Shown: positions 32,467 through 42,437, numbered from the stretch's first letter. The stretch: DNA of 64,000 nucleotides from Sphingobacterium composti (GCF_009829075.1 NZ_WUQZ01000010.1:1-64000); one strand, 5' to 3'. The notes: generated by a model from the letters alone, not told the origin. Translations and numbers: made by a program.

Positions 32467-34011
32467 ATGAAAGCTTTAAAATATATACTACTCAGCAGCT
32501 GCATAGGACTAGTAAGTCTACATACGAGTTGCGAAAAGTTTTTAGATAAACCGTTGGAAAATCAACAGCGTTCCGAAGAAATTGACTATACCAATCTAGC
32601 ATACATGTACGCACCTGTATCTGGTGTGTACAGGTCTGCAGCAGATGACAATCTTGTACATTGGATTGACCTTTCTATACGTGCTATGCGTGATGATGAT
32701 TACCAACAAGGTGCGCCTAATCCAAACGATAACCCCGAATTGATGGGAATCAAAAACTTTCAAAGTGATGTGACCATTCAATCGTATTGGGGACTTAATC
32801 AATCCTGGATCAGTTATTACAGCTTAGCTATTGCAGCGAATAATGCTTTGATGGAATTGGATGAGTTTGAAAAGAATATTCCGTCAGGTAATGCAGAACA
32901 ATTAAAACTCAACAAACAGTACAAAGCTGAAGTACGTTTCTTACGCGCTTATGCACACCTTTTAGCATCACGCATTTTTGGTGACGTCCCTATTCTATCC
33001 GACAGTGGAGATATTGCACGACTGACGACCATAGGCAAGAGTACAATGGCTGAAGTCCGTGAATTTATCATCAATGAGATGAATGATTGTATTGCTGATT
33101 TAGAAGATGTACGTCCAAACCAGTCCAAACATACCGGTGCTGTGACAAAATATTCTGCTTTATTGTTGAAAGCAAAGGCTGCAACAGATTTAGCGAAAAA
33201 TGACAATGCAAGTCCGTATTGGGATCAAGTGTTAGAGGCTACCGATCAGATAATTCAAAGTGGAAAGTTTTCGCTTTATACGGATTTATACAACTTATTC
33301 AAAAAGCCAGGAAAATTAAGCAATGAATCCTTATTCGAGTTACAATATTCTGATTTTGGTGTAGGTACAGGAGATATCGTGCGCCCAGGTGTTGACTGGG
33401 GGACTTTCTTCAGGTGGCAAGGACCATCGGGTAATCAACGTGGTAGCGCGATATCCGGCGCAGGCTGGATTCCTCCTTCACAGAATATCGTAGATTTCTT
33501 GACGACCAGAGGTGATGCATTGCGATTAAAAACGACCATCTTAACATATGGCGCGACAGAAGACACCTTTGTGGAGACTCCAGATGGCGACAAAATCTAC
33601 GGCAATCCTTTCGGAATAAAATACTTCAATGGTAAGGCTTATATGCCCGCCAATCAAATGACAGAAGGAAGATTAGAATATGGAGCAAATAACAATGTAC
33701 GCATATTGCGTTATGCTGATGCCCTTTTGTTGAATGCTGAAGCACGTGTACGCAAAGGTCAAAATGGTGACACACCGTTTAATCTCGTACGCACAAGAGC
33801 TAATATGTCTACTATCACTGGTGTCACCTTGGATCAAATATTGGATGAACGCCGAGCAGAGTTTGCATGTGAATGGTGGGGAGAGCGTTTTAATGACTTG
33901 GTACGTACAGGCCGTGCACAGCAAGTGTTTGGTTCTAAATTTACACCAGGAAAAAGCGAATTCGTGCCTATTCCGCAAACACAAATTGACGCCAACTCTA
34001 ATTTCAAATAA
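32467..34011 (+). CDS. SusD/RagB-family glycan-binding lipoprotein
   Basis: The 514-residue surface lipoprotein forms the lid of the SusC transporter. The lipobox is LHTSC (Cys about residue 22), followed by EKFLDKPLENQQ. The tetratricopeptide-like helical core shows YKAEVRFLRAYAHLLASRIF near 150-170. The C-terminal family signature is ILDERRAEFACEWWGERFND, followed by the ending VPIPQTQIDAN. It sits directly after susC and before a terminator, and the glycosidase gene follows. Confidence 0.95.
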   Translation: MKALKYILLSSCIGLVSLHTSCEKFLDKPLENQQRSEEIDYTNLAYMYAPVSGVYRSAADDNLVHWIDLSIRAMRDDDYQQGAPNPNDNPELMGIKNFQSDVTIQSYWGLNQSWISYYSLAIAANNALMELDEFEKNIPSGNAEQLKLNKQYKAEVRFLRAYAHLLASRIFGDVPILSDSGDIARLTTIGKSTMAEVREFIINEMNDCIADLEDVRPNQSKHTGAVTKYSALLLKAKAATDLAKNDNASPYWDQVLEATDQIIQSGKFSLYTDLYNLFKKPGKLSNESLFELQYSDFGVGTGDIVRPGVDWGTFFRWQGPSGNQRGSAISGAGWIPPSQNIVDFLTTRGDALRLKTTILTYGATEDTFVETPDGDKIYGNPFGIKYFNGKAYMPANQMTEGRLEYGANNNVRILRYADALLLNAEARVRKGQNGDTPFNLVRTRANMSTITGVTLDQILDERRAEFACEWWGERFNDLVRTGRAQQVFGSKFTPGKSEFVPIPQTQIDANSNFK

Positions 34012-34047
34012 GCGTATTCTCTAACACAAACAATACTATTAATTTAT

Positions 34048-34084
34048 AGGGATTGCTATACATATAATTAGTTTAGCAATCCCT
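34048..34084 (+). terminator. Hairpin after SusD
   Basis: AGGGATTGCTA pairs perfectly with TAGCAATCCCT (11 bp, 15-base loop). The 3' side is pyrimidine-rich (TCCTTCC), not a pure T tract, so it may be an attenuating or RNA-stabilising hairpin that sets the enzyme gene apart from the transporter genes. Confidence 0.55.
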
Positions 34085-34150
34085 TCCTTCCACAGCGTAA
34101 AGTATCACACTAATGCTTAAATTTATAATCCAATTACATACGTATCTAAA

Positions 34151-36217
34151 TTGTTTCTCATGACTGTAAACAAAATACATCTTCTCATTTTTACTATTTT
34201 AGTATTTGTCACACAGGTATTTGCACAGAAACCTATTCCTGTCAAAATTGAAAAAACTAAAGATGGTTTTCAATTAATACGAAATGGTGAACCTTATTTC
34301 ATAAAAGGTGCTGGTGGTACAAGCTACATCGAGAAACTAAAAGAATATGGTGGCAATTCAATCCGCACGTGGAGCAGCACGAATGCTCAAGCAATCCTTG
34401 ATGAAGCGCATCGCTTGGGACTTACCGTCACGCTTGGACTCAGTACCGCTACAGAAAGACATGGTTTTAATTATGACGATGCCGACGCAGTCAAAAGCCA
34501 ATTGGAAAGATTGCGTGAAGAGGTTATAAAATATAAAGACCACCCTGCGTTACTGGCATGGGGAATTGGCAATGAATTGAATCTACATTACAGCAATACA
34601 AAAGTATGGGATGCGGTAGAAGATATTGCCAAGATGATAAAGTCCGAAGACAAGAATCATTTAGTCACAACTATGTTAGCTGGTATAAATCAAAAAGAAA
34701 TTGATCTGATAAAGTCTAAATGCCCTTCACTTGATTTGATAGCTGTGCAAGTGTATGGAGGATTGGCAGGTGTACCAGAGCAGATACGCAAGGTTGGTTG
34801 GGATAAAGCATATATAGTGACGGAATGGGGACCTACAGGCCATTGGGAAGGTCCACAGACACCATGGAAAGCCAGCATTGAGGAAACTAGTAAAGAAAAA
34901 GCTGCGGTTTACAAAAGTCGTTACCAAGCATCTATCGCGTCAGACAAAAGCTGCTTGGGGTCATACGTCTTTTTATGGGGCCAAAAGCAAGAGCGTACAC
35001 CTACCTGGTATGGTTTGTTTACCGAAGATGGCTTAGAAAACGAAGTTGTAGATGTGATGCAATATTTGTGGACAGGCAATTGGCCAAGCAACAGAGCACC
35101 ACGATTGGATTCTTTACGTTTAGACGGCAAGCAAGCAACTGACTATATCTATCTTAGATCGGGAGAAAAGTATACTACACAGGTATTTGTTGAAGATCCC
35201 GACAACGACAAAATGAATGTACGCTGGGAAATTCTTCACGAAAGTACAGATCTGAAAGAAGGCGGTGATCGTGAAAGCAGACCTGATCGTGTAGACGGCA
35301 TCTTGACAGAAGTTTCCTTTGGTAAGGCGACCATCATAGCACCAACAAAAGCTGGAGCTTATCGCATTTTTGTTTATGTCACCGACGGCAATAATCACGT
35401 AGCTACAGCCAATATTCCGTTTTACGTTACGGCATCAACCAATGCAATTCCAGTATCTTCTTCAGTAAAATACACATTTGAAACTACCCCTTCTTGGGCG
35501 GATGAATTTAATTATACCGGATTACCCGATCCCACCAAATGGTCTTATGATGTAGGCTCCTTGTATAACGGTTGGGGCAATAATGAACTGCAATACTATA
35601 CCCAAGCAAATCCTAAAAATGTATTTGTAAAAGACGGTAAACTAAAAATTACAGCGCTAAAGCAAAAAAAAGATGGTCTAGAATATACCTCTACACGTTT
35701 GGTAAGTAAATCTAAAGGTGATTTTGTATATGGACGATTTGAAGCAAGAGCTAAAGTCCCTAAAGGTAGAGGCACTTGGCCCGCTATATGGATGCTGCCT
35801 ACAGAATCAAAATACGGTGGTTGGCCTAATTCTGGAGAGATTGATATCCTAGAACATGTCGGCTATGATATGGACGTCGTTCATATCTCTGTGCATACCA
35901 AAGCGTATCACCATTCAATACAAACACAAAAAACATCAACCAAGAAAATACAAAACGCTTCCGAGCAATTCCACTTGTATCGCATTGACTGGACTCCTGA
36001 CTACATCAAAGGCTTTGTCGATGACGTAGAAATTTTTCATTTCGAAAATGAAATGAAATCTTACCTCGAATGGCCTTTTGACCAAAAGTTTCACTGGCTT
36101 ATCAATCTCGCGGTTGGCGGTTTTTGGGGTGGGCTTAAAGGAATTGATGAAAAGATATTTCCTGCATCATTCGAAGTCGACTACGTACGTGTGTATGATT
36201 TAATTGAGGTTGATTAA
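34151..36217 (+). CDS. Two-module secreted beta-glucanase (clan GH-A barrel + GH16 laminarinase type)
   Basis: The 688-residue protein has a signal peptide ending at FAQ (residue 26). The first module (about 30-310) is a TIM barrel like GH2 C-terminal domains or GH158, with acid/base E142 in GIGNELN and nucleophile E225 in VTEWGPTG. Residues about 315-430 form an Ig/PKD-like linker domain (FVEDPDNDKMNVRWE). The second module (about 445-688) is GH16: DEFNYTGLPDPTKW, GTWPAIWMLP, and the catalytic EIDILE at 563-568, whose extra residue is the beta-bulge of laminarinases. Both modules would attack beta-1,3-glucan, perhaps at different linkages. It follows susCD and completes the locus. Confidence 0.9.
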   Translation: MFLMTVNKIHLLIFTILVFVTQVFAQKPIPVKIEKTKDGFQLIRNGEPYFIKGAGGTSYIEKLKEYGGNSIRTWSSTNAQAILDEAHRLGLTVTLGLSTATERHGFNYDDADAVKSQLERLREEVIKYKDHPALLAWGIGNELNLHYSNTKVWDAVEDIAKMIKSEDKNHLVTTMLAGINQKEIDLIKSKCPSLDLIAVQVYGGLAGVPEQIRKVGWDKAYIVTEWGPTGHWEGPQTPWKASIEETSKEKAAVYKSRYQASIASDKSCLGSYVFLWGQKQERTPTWYGLFTEDGLENEVVDVMQYLWTGNWPSNRAPRLDSLRLDGKQATDYIYLRSGEKYTTQVFVEDPDNDKMNVRWEILHESTDLKEGGDRESRPDRVDGILTEVSFGKATIIAPTKAGAYRIFVYVTDGNNHVATANIPFYVTASTNAIPVSSSVKYTFETTPSWADEFNYTGLPDPTKWSYDVGSLYNGWGNNELQYYTQANPKNVFVKDGKLKITALKQKKDGLEYTSTRLVSKSKGDFVYGRFEARAKVPKGRGTWPAIWMLPTESKYGGWPNSGEIDILEHVGYDMDVVHISVHTKAYHHSIQTQKTSTKKIQNASEQFHLYRIDWTPDYIKGFVDDVEIFHFENEMKSYLEWPFDQKFHWLINLAVGGFWGGLKGIDEKIFPASFEVDYVRVYDLIEVD

Positions 36218-36233
36218 TATAAATGAAATGTCT

Positions 36234-36274
36234 AGCCCAAAACAGAAATTCTGCATTTGGGCTTCTTGTTTTTA
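36234..36274 (+). terminator. Terminator of the glucan locus
   Basis: The AGCCCAAA + CAGAA arm pairs with TTCTG + TTTGGGCT, followed by TCTTGTTTTT. It lies 17 bases after the glucanase stop. Confidence 0.75.
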
Positions 36275-36341
36275 ATCACTTTGCTAAAAGCATGAATTCT
36301 TTAGTTCAGTTATGATCTCTGTCATGCAGTAATCCCCATAC

Positions 36342-36605
36342 TTAATCTGCAATATTAAACACCTCACCTACCAAGTCATCTTCACTCAAATAATCTATAG
36401 CAAATTGTATCAACAACATTGATGGCTCCATATCCAGGGTGGGATCCAACTAATCAAACTCACTAAGATGCGCACACAAATTATCTATACGCTCTGGAAA
36501 CCATTCCACATTTTCGTTCGACAATTTATTGTTCGAAGTCAATAAATTATATCCCTTTGATTTCAGGTATCTCAGATTCTTATGGTTTAGTTTTTCGAAT
36601 CGCAT
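36342..36605 (-). pseudogene. Small ORF interrupted by an in-frame TAG
   Basis: This 88-codon frame starts at ATG 36605 behind a strong AGGAGGG, unusual for this phylum. It reads protein-like (MRFEKLNHKNLRYLKSKGYN, EWFPERIDNLCAHLSEFD), meets TAG at 36450-36452 and continues in frame (SMLLIQFAIDYLSEDDLVGE) to TAA at 36342. Both halves have sensible amphipathic composition, so a single nonsense mutation of a small acidic protein gene is likely. Family unknown. The rest of 36606-37036 holds only repeat-like DNA. Confidence 0.5.
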
Positions 36606-36830
36606 AATATGTAATAAATAAGTAATCAGTTCGCACAGTGATTTTCCCTCCTATAGATTGTATGCTAATGAACAGCCTTAATAATATTTAGGTTCACAAA
36701 AAGACAACGAGATTTAATTTAGGAGCTCCTCGATGGAATAATTCTCATATAATCGAATAATCCGTGTTTGAAATTAAAAGACCTTTAAAATCTGGGACGA
36801 AGAGCTACTTGCGCTTTAGCGAGACTACAC

Positions 36831-36861
36831 TTTCATTCCGAACAAAGGAGGAATCTCTCCC
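36831..36861. repeat. Dispersed intergenic repeat, copy 1
   Basis: TTTCATTCCGAACAAAGGAG followed by GAATCTCTCCC. Related copies are at 42758, 43042 and 43303. The shared core is TCATTC(C/T)GA, a variable dinucleotide-rich gap, then AGGA(A/G)GAATCT. Such elements are frequent in intergenic DNA of this group. Confidence 0.65.
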
Positions 36862-37036
36862 TAATATACATTAATCATCGATTATAATGTCTTATCGAAC
36901 ACTAGGAGAAATCTAAAAATAGACTATTCCTACGTTCATCAAGAGCTGTAAATCCTCTAATCAATACCCCGTCATTGTGTAGAGACGCGACTGGCAATCT
37001 ATAATTATAATGCTAGGTATTAATCAATATGCCGTA

Positions 37037-39001
37037 TTATTCTTGGACATAGTAAATCCATCCCACATCAGTTTGAAAAGTAATTCCTATCTTTCTTTTG
37101 ACCACCTCTCTTAGATGATCAATATCGATACTGCTTAAATATAAATCCATAAGTACTCCCTCTCTCATGCCATATATACTAGATGGGATTCTCTTGAATT
37201 TAGTACCATTTAATATGATTCTGTTGATACTTTTCAACCCTATTAGTGGTTCAGGAAATGTGGTGAATTGTGTATATCCAAAATCTATTTTCTCTAGTTT
37301 ATCTAAGTTAGCGAATGATACGGGTAATGTATTTAATTTTGAAAACGTAGCCCTAACCTCTTTCAAGTTTTTTAAATTACCAAATGACGCAGGTAGAATA
37401 GTGATGGCGGAACTACTCAAATCAATATATTCAAGCGCCGACAGACCTCCAATGCTTTCAGGCAATTTTGTTAGCGATGGGGATACGCTTAAAAACCTAA
37501 GTTTCTTTAAATTTGATATTTCCTCTGGAAGAGCTGTGTAAGTACCTCCTAATGTCAAAGATTCAAGTTGACTAAGATTACCAAATGAGGCAGGAATACT
37601 TTGCAATGTACCACTTGAAATTGTCAAGAAATTTAATGAAGGCAATCCCCCAATACTTTCTGGCAAATTGTATAAGTGATTCGTAGTAATTTCAAAATGA
37701 TTTAATTTTTTAAGATTACCAATTTTCGAAGGTAAATCAATACGTCGGATATCTTGATCTTGAAATATTAATCTAAGGAAGTTAATATTACTACAAGCAG
37801 ATAATGTTTCGGGTATATATGATTTTTTAACGATTAATTCTAAAAACTCTAAATTTTTAAGGTTACCAATATTATCTGGAATATCTGTAACCATACTACT
37901 TAGATGTTTAAGGTTTTTTAAACCACCTAGTGTTCCGTTGAAGTCAACCATACCTACATAGCGAATGCTACAATTTTCTAATGACTCCAGTTTTGCAAAA
38001 GAGCTTGGTAGTTTGAATGTATAGTTTTCGAGTACACGCGCAGGGCTTATAATAAGTGTTTTTAATTTCTTTAAGTTACCAATGTTATCAGGCATGACTA
38101 AAAATTCACCGTTATGATCCATGTCTAAATACTCAAGATTATGATAGTGATCTCCCAAAACCTTAGGTATTTGACCTACAGACGACCCTCCTAATATAAG
38201 TTTACGTAAGTGTTTTAGTGCTCTTATTGATGGAAATTGATTTTCATGCTCTAATATCCATGCAGTACCACTAGCCTGAAGATTCAATTCTACTACGCGC
38301 CCTTGGTTATCTTCTACCACACGGGAATTGCCACGACGCGTTTGCAATTCTTCTAATGCCTCATCCTCCTGATATTCACCTGTAGTAACTTGTTTTGTAA
38401 AGACAAAATCTTTACCCGCATATCTTACAGTGTATGTTGCTATGTAAGTAGTGTGCGAAAATCCATGAAGTTGAATACTTGGCTTATTTTCATCAGGCTC
38501 AGACACACCATCATGATATCGACTCCAAATATATCCATAGGGTTTATCAAATGACCATTTCCCCCTGTATTTGGGATCTACCTGAAAATGTCTGATTGTC
38601 TGAAAATGTGAAGGAGTTGTCTCCACTATCTCCAGAGACAATGTTGGTATTTTAACATCTATAGTAGTCGAATTATTAGATCCTCCACCTCCCTTGACGG
38701 TCCATTCTAGACGGTAGCTCTCTCCAGGAATACCCACAAATTTGCTGAATGGATTTGTTACATCTTCAAAATATACATACTCTTCCATTACCTCTCCGCT
38801 GATTATCTTCCACGTTCCAGATTCGTTGGGCTGCAGCGCTCGTGCTTGGAGTTGGATAGTAAAATCACTCACTATCTCTGGCGCATGAACGGAGGTGTTG
38901 TAATCCTTTTTTAAAATATCCTCATATTCAGTCTTTTTACATGAAATTACAATACACAACGAAACAATAGCTAATAGCAAATAATAGAATCTTCTAGGCA
39001 T
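37037..39001 (-). CDS. Leucine-rich-repeat surface lipoprotein
   Basis: The 654-residue protein has a lipoprotein signal with lipobox VISC (Cys 21, KKTEYED follows). An N-terminal Ig/PKD-like region (about 30-215) leads into some 15 leucine-rich repeats of about 23 residues (about 255-640), of the form LPxSFGNLxxLExLxLxxxx, e.g. LPASFGNLKNLKEVRATFSK. LRR lipoproteins of Bacteroidota are usually surface-exposed binding or adhesion proteins. It is the last gene of a four-gene minus-strand operon, five bases after the small FN3-like lipoprotein. No enzyme domain is present. The ligand is unknown. Confidence 0.88.
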   Translation of the reverse strand: MPRRFYYLLLAIVSLCIVISCKKTEYEDILKKDYNTSVHAPEIVSDFTIQLQARALQPNESGTWKIISGEVMEEYVYFEDVTNPFSKFVGIPGESYRLEWTVKGGGGSNNSTTIDVKIPTLSLEIVETTPSHFQTIRHFQVDPKYRGKWSFDKPYGYIWSRYHDGVSEPDENKPSIQLHGFSHTTYIATYTVRYAGKDFVFTKQVTTGEYQEDEALEELQTRRGNSRVVEDNQGRVVELNLQASGTAWILEHENQFPSIRALKHLRKLILGGSSVGQIPKVLGDHYHNLEYLDMDHNGEFLVMPDNIGNLKKLKTLIISPARVLENYTFKLPSSFAKLESLENCSIRYVGMVDFNGTLGGLKNLKHLSSMVTDIPDNIGNLKNLEFLELIVKKSYIPETLSACSNINFLRLIFQDQDIRRIDLPSKIGNLKKLNHFEITTNHLYNLPESIGGLPSLNFLTISSGTLQSIPASFGNLSQLESLTLGGTYTALPEEISNLKKLRFLSVSPSLTKLPESIGGLSALEYIDLSSSAITILPASFGNLKNLKEVRATFSKLNTLPVSFANLDKLEKIDFGYTQFTTFPEPLIGLKSINRIILNGTKFKRIPSSIYGMREGVLMDLYLSSIDIDHLREVVKRKIGITFQTDVGWIYYVQE

Positions 39002-39006
39002 GGGAC

Positions 39007-39408
39007 TTATTGTGTTGTGAAATTATAAACATCTGAAACCACGATTCTATTTACCATATCTTCAACCGTTATTTGGTAGTAGTATTTTTGTTTTGCTGAT
39101 AATGGATTCAAAAAAACTTTACAACCATAATTTTGATCTAATACCGCTGTATAGATTTGCCCGTTCTGTGTAATTCTATTAAAAGAATTTAGACTGTTGC
39201 TTAATCGAACGGTTACTTTTTTGTACTCGAATGCTGCCAATTTGAAATTAATAATATACTGTCCATCTTGATATTCAATGCGATTACTCAGATTTACAAA
39301 AGCATCTACCTCACGTACAATTTTCTCTGGCTTGCATGATAAGAAGAGCAGCAGAAAAACTATGATATATTTTGATGGTTCAAGAAACTTAATTGAATGT
39401 AATTTCAT
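39007..39408 (-). CDS. Small FN3-like lipoprotein
   Basis: The 133-residue lipoprotein has signal residues about 13-25 and lipobox LFLSC. The rest is a single beta-sandwich of about 100 residues ending AKQKYYYQITVEDMVNRIVV and VYNFTTQ, the strand pattern of fibronectin type III domains. It overlaps the 3' end of the preceding gene by 20 bases and precedes the LRR gene by five, which ties it to the same transcript. Likely part of a surface complex. No specific role can be read. Confidence 0.72.
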   Translation of the reverse strand: MKLHSIKFLEPSKYIIVFLLLFLSCKPEKIVREVDAFVNLSNRIEYQDGQYIINFKLAAFEYKKVTVRLSNSLNSFNRITQNGQIYTAVLDQNYGCKVFLNPLSAKQKYYYQITVEDMVNRIVVSDVYNFTTQ

Positions 39409-40969
39409 ATACCCCTCCAGATGTTGAATTGCGATCAGCGAATAAATAATATTTTCCTTTATGTTTTACTATATCATTTAAAGAATAATTTGAAAGGGGT
39501 GTGCGCATAAATACTTGCTCAAACGAATACGTGTTCACATCAAAAAACACATGATAATTAAGATCAAAAGATAAAAGTAACTTATTATCGTATTCCATGA
39601 TATGTTTTGGCATATAAGAGAATGGTGAATACTCATCCCCCACCATCAGCACTTCTTCAAATTCAAAGTTTGAGGAATTAACTTTATAATACGCTAAAGT
39701 CTTACCTATCACATAACCTTGCACCACTAAATCTTTTAATGCAAATGCATATAGCTCCCCTTTTACTGAAATAAATTTGTAACTTGACAGTGCTTTTGAG
39801 AATGTTGTCAAATCTTCAAACGCATCGGTTGCCGGATTATAACGAGCAATATAGTTTTCTACCCTAGGTATAGGCATAGTAGGCTGCCCATTCACGAAAT
39901 CACTAATTGTATACGCTTGATAAACTGTACTATTATGGATAAACATAGTACCATGCTCATAATCATGTGCTGTAGGCCACTTATGTTTTCCGTAATAATA
40001 TACTTTAAATTCTTTTTTCTTTAAATCAAATGATTGAGAGTAGATCTCATTCCCATCATTATGTTGATTTGGTAAAATATGACTATAAGGAAGGTTCTGA
40101 AAAAATATCTTGTCACCCATTACCTTACTCTGATCAGCTAATGTACCAATATAATAAGGGATTTCTACCATTCGTTCAAAACTGTTATTATTCTCATTGA
40201 AGGTAGAAACATAATTACCATCAAAATTGTAAAACTGATTATTTACGGACACAAAATACCGACTTATTATATTTGTTTTCTTTGCGTGTATCTCCCTCTT
40301 TATTCCCTCATAACGAAAATCTACAATTTTTCTTAATAATTCCTGGTTTTCAAATCCGATAATTATGGTTTGTTTACTATCATAGCCAATGGTATACCTC
40401 CCTGACACCGTTATTTTAAATTTACCAGTACTCTGTCTAACAGGATATGATTTGTGAAGTTCTACGCTATTTAAATATATTTGCAAATCTTTCAAGTTTA
40501 CATTCTGCAAATGCTCACCTTCAAAACTTACTTGAAATTCACCCATGTCTCCATATTTGACTTGCTCTGTATTCCAGTCAATTGAGAATCCTTTAGGAAA
40601 TTCTGTCGTAGTAGTAGCTTCCAAAATATTATTGGATAGATAAACGACTCCATCCATTACATAGTAAGCCTGAATTATATAAATCGTGGATGGTACTAAG
40701 TTATTTAATTCTACATAGAATTTACCATCCTGACGAATAGCTTTTACAGAATGTGATTGATTGGGTTTATTTTTTTCATAATACTTGACACCCGTTTCTG
40801 TGTAGCCATAATTAGATAGTTTATAATCTAATCCTATTCTATTATCACGCACAAGCTGTATCTCTTCATCTTGTATCTCAGGAATTAGTTTTACAAGTTC
40901 TGTTTTACAACCGACCAATAATAACGTAATAAACAAACTAACGATATATAATCCTCTACAATGTACCAT
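39389..40969 (-). CDS. Lipoprotein with FN3/IPT-like domains and kelch-like propeller
   Basis: The 526-residue lipoprotein has lipobox LLLVGC (Cys about residue 21). Residues about 30-120 resemble an FN3 domain, about 130-230 an IPT/TIG-like sandwich (GEFQVSFEGEHLQNVNLKDL), and about 235-526 a kelch-type beta-propeller with repeated aromatic-Gly blades (YIARYNPATDAFEDL, FEEVLMVGDEYSPFSYMPKH). Such proteins bind ligands or partners at the cell surface. The start overlaps the upstream gene by 14 bases and the stop overlaps the next by 20, so translation is coupled throughout the operon. Confidence 0.78.
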   Translation of the reverse strand: MVHCRGLYIVSLFITLLLVGCKTELVKLIPEIQDEEIQLVRDNRIGLDYKLSNYGYTETGVKYYEKNKPNQSHSVKAIRQDGKFYVELNNLVPSTIYIIQAYYVMDGVVYLSNNILEATTTTEFPKGFSIDWNTEQVKYGDMGEFQVSFEGEHLQNVNLKDLQIYLNSVELHKSYPVRQSTGKFKITVSGRYTIGYDSKQTIIIGFENQELLRKIVDFRYEGIKREIHAKKTNIISRYFVSVNNQFYNFDGNYVSTFNENNNSFERMVEIPYYIGTLADQSKVMGDKIFFQNLPYSHILPNQHNDGNEIYSQSFDLKKKEFKVYYYGKHKWPTAHDYEHGTMFIHNSTVYQAYTISDFVNGQPTMPIPRVENYIARYNPATDAFEDLTTFSKALSSYKFISVKGELYAFALKDLVVQGYVIGKTLAYYKVNSSNFEFEEVLMVGDEYSPFSYMPKHIMEYDNKLLLSFDLNYHVFFDVNTYSFEQVFMRTPLSNYSLNDIVKHKGKYYLFADRNSTSGGVYEITFN

Positions 40970-42437
40970 TCTCTCGTGTTCTTATGTAGACAAAATTGTT
41001 ATTTTCGTAGGTATACGTAGTGGCGTAATGTAAAAACACATTAAACGATCCATTACTATTTTGAGTCAATGCACTAATAGCATACATTGGTAGTTTATCA
41101 TATGTTAGCAGGTTAATCCTATTCATATTTTTATCATAGGTATTGATATAGGAAGTAAAGTTGATTTTAAAGCCTTGGATTATACCATATAGTATAATAT
41201 TTCCATTTTTATCAAAGAAGCCAGAGGTAGGCTGAAACTCCGAGTAACTTTCATTCTTTAAATGCAATTGACCTTCTGTCGAAAATTTAAAATACCGTAA
41301 AGAATAACTGTAGTAGTTTTTACCAAATAAGTATAAATTATCTTCCTTATCGATCAAAATAAAATTCATGCCGTAACCAAAGTGTTCATATTCACCATTT
41401 AGCGATCCATCAAATTTAAACTCTTTTATAAACTTTCCTTCTGGGTCTGCTTTATGCACAGTAATTGTATTTGACTCATTCGCAAAAATGTAATACATAT
41501 TACCTTTACTATCTGTTACAATTGACTTTATTACACCATTGAACTCTCGGGTATCTCTTTTCCACAAGAGACCAAGGGATTGGAAGTCTACTTTCAATAA
41601 TTTATAATTGCTAGTACCTATAATCAACTCATTAGTAGAACTAGTATACTTGACAGAAGAAATGTTTTCGTGCTCATCAAACACGGATACCAAATCTTTA
41701 ATCTCAACATGTTGACCATTATTAATGTTGATCTTCCATAGAACCTTGCCACTTACGATTACTGCTTGATTCAAAGTCTCGTTAACGGCGAGAGCTGCAC
41801 TAGAAAAATCCACTGGATAATTATTAGTTGAAAGTAATCTGTACCACAGTACATTTCCCAATCTATCTAAACGAAATGCAATGAACTTAAATGATTCATA
41901 AGCATACCGACTGGGATGCTGTAATAATCGAATGATGATATGTCCTTCATCTTTTAGTTTGCTGACTGGGGAAAATCCTGTTAAAGATGTATTTTCGAAT
42001 ATCTGAAATTCTTTATAGAATGTATCTGAAGTGACTGTTTCCTGTGGTAATGTTTTGGTATTTGTGATGATTTGAATTTTCTTGTCTGTTTGTGATTTAG
42101 CGACCACCTTTATCTCATAGTCAGTTCCCTCTTCTAGATGGATAAATGTATATTTATGCGAAGTCACCCCACTCACCATCAGACGATTATTCAAGTACAA
42201 ATCGTATTCTATCTTTTTAAAGGCAGAACTTATAACAGGAGTCCATTCAAATTCAATAAAATCCATCCCTGCACTATTAATTTGGATAGTAGAGTTTTGC
42301 AATTGTTCAGTTTCCTCTTTATACTCATCGCCCCTTTCGACTATTTCTTTTTTTGTACAATTGAAAAATAAAGTAAGAAAGAGAAAGGATGTAATTAATT
42401 TAAAAAAGTGCGGTTTTATATCAAGTAGTATTTTCAA
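40956..42437 (-). CDS. FN3 lipoprotein with beta-propeller, first gene of the lipoprotein operon
   Basis: The 493-residue lipoprotein has a signal peptide and lipobox LFFNC (Cys about 27). An FN3 domain lies at about 48-130 (FIEFEWTPVISSAFKKIEYD, EGTDYEIKVVAKS). The rest forms propeller-like repeats (NVLWYRLLSTNNY, LWKRDTREFNGVIKSIVTD, FIKEFKFDGSLNGEYE) of PQQ/WD-like type. It opens the four-gene operon 42437-37037, whose members are all exported lipoproteins. No transporter or enzyme is linked to it, which suggests adhesion or matrix binding. That is inferred. Confidence 0.78.
   Translation of the reverse strand: MKILLDIKPHFFKLITSFLFLTLFFNCTKKEIVERGDEYKEETEQLQNSTIQINSAGMDFIEFEWTPVISSAFKKIEYDLYLNNRLMVSGVTSHKYTFIHLEEGTDYEIKVVAKSQTDKKIQIITNTKTLPQETVTSDTFYKEFQIFENTSLTGFSPVSKLKDEGHIIIRLLQHPSRYAYESFKFIAFRLDRLGNVLWYRLLSTNNYPVDFSSAALAVNETLNQAVIVSGKVLWKININNGQHVEIKDLVSVFDEHENISSVKYTSSTNELIIGTSNYKLLKVDFQSLGLLWKRDTREFNGVIKSIVTDSKGNMYYIFANESNTITVHKADPEGKFIKEFKFDGSLNGEYEHFGYGMNFILIDKEDNLYLFGKNYYSYSLRYFKFSTEGQLHLKNESYSEFQPTSGFFDKNGNIILYGIIQGFKINFTSYINTYDKNMNRINLLTYDKLPMYAISALTQNSNGSFNVFLHYATTYTYENNNFVYIRTRENGTL

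Noticed and set aside
33673..33984. 103-codon ORF antisense to SusD
   Set aside because: Shadow of a clear SusD gene. Cys-rich by codon complement only.
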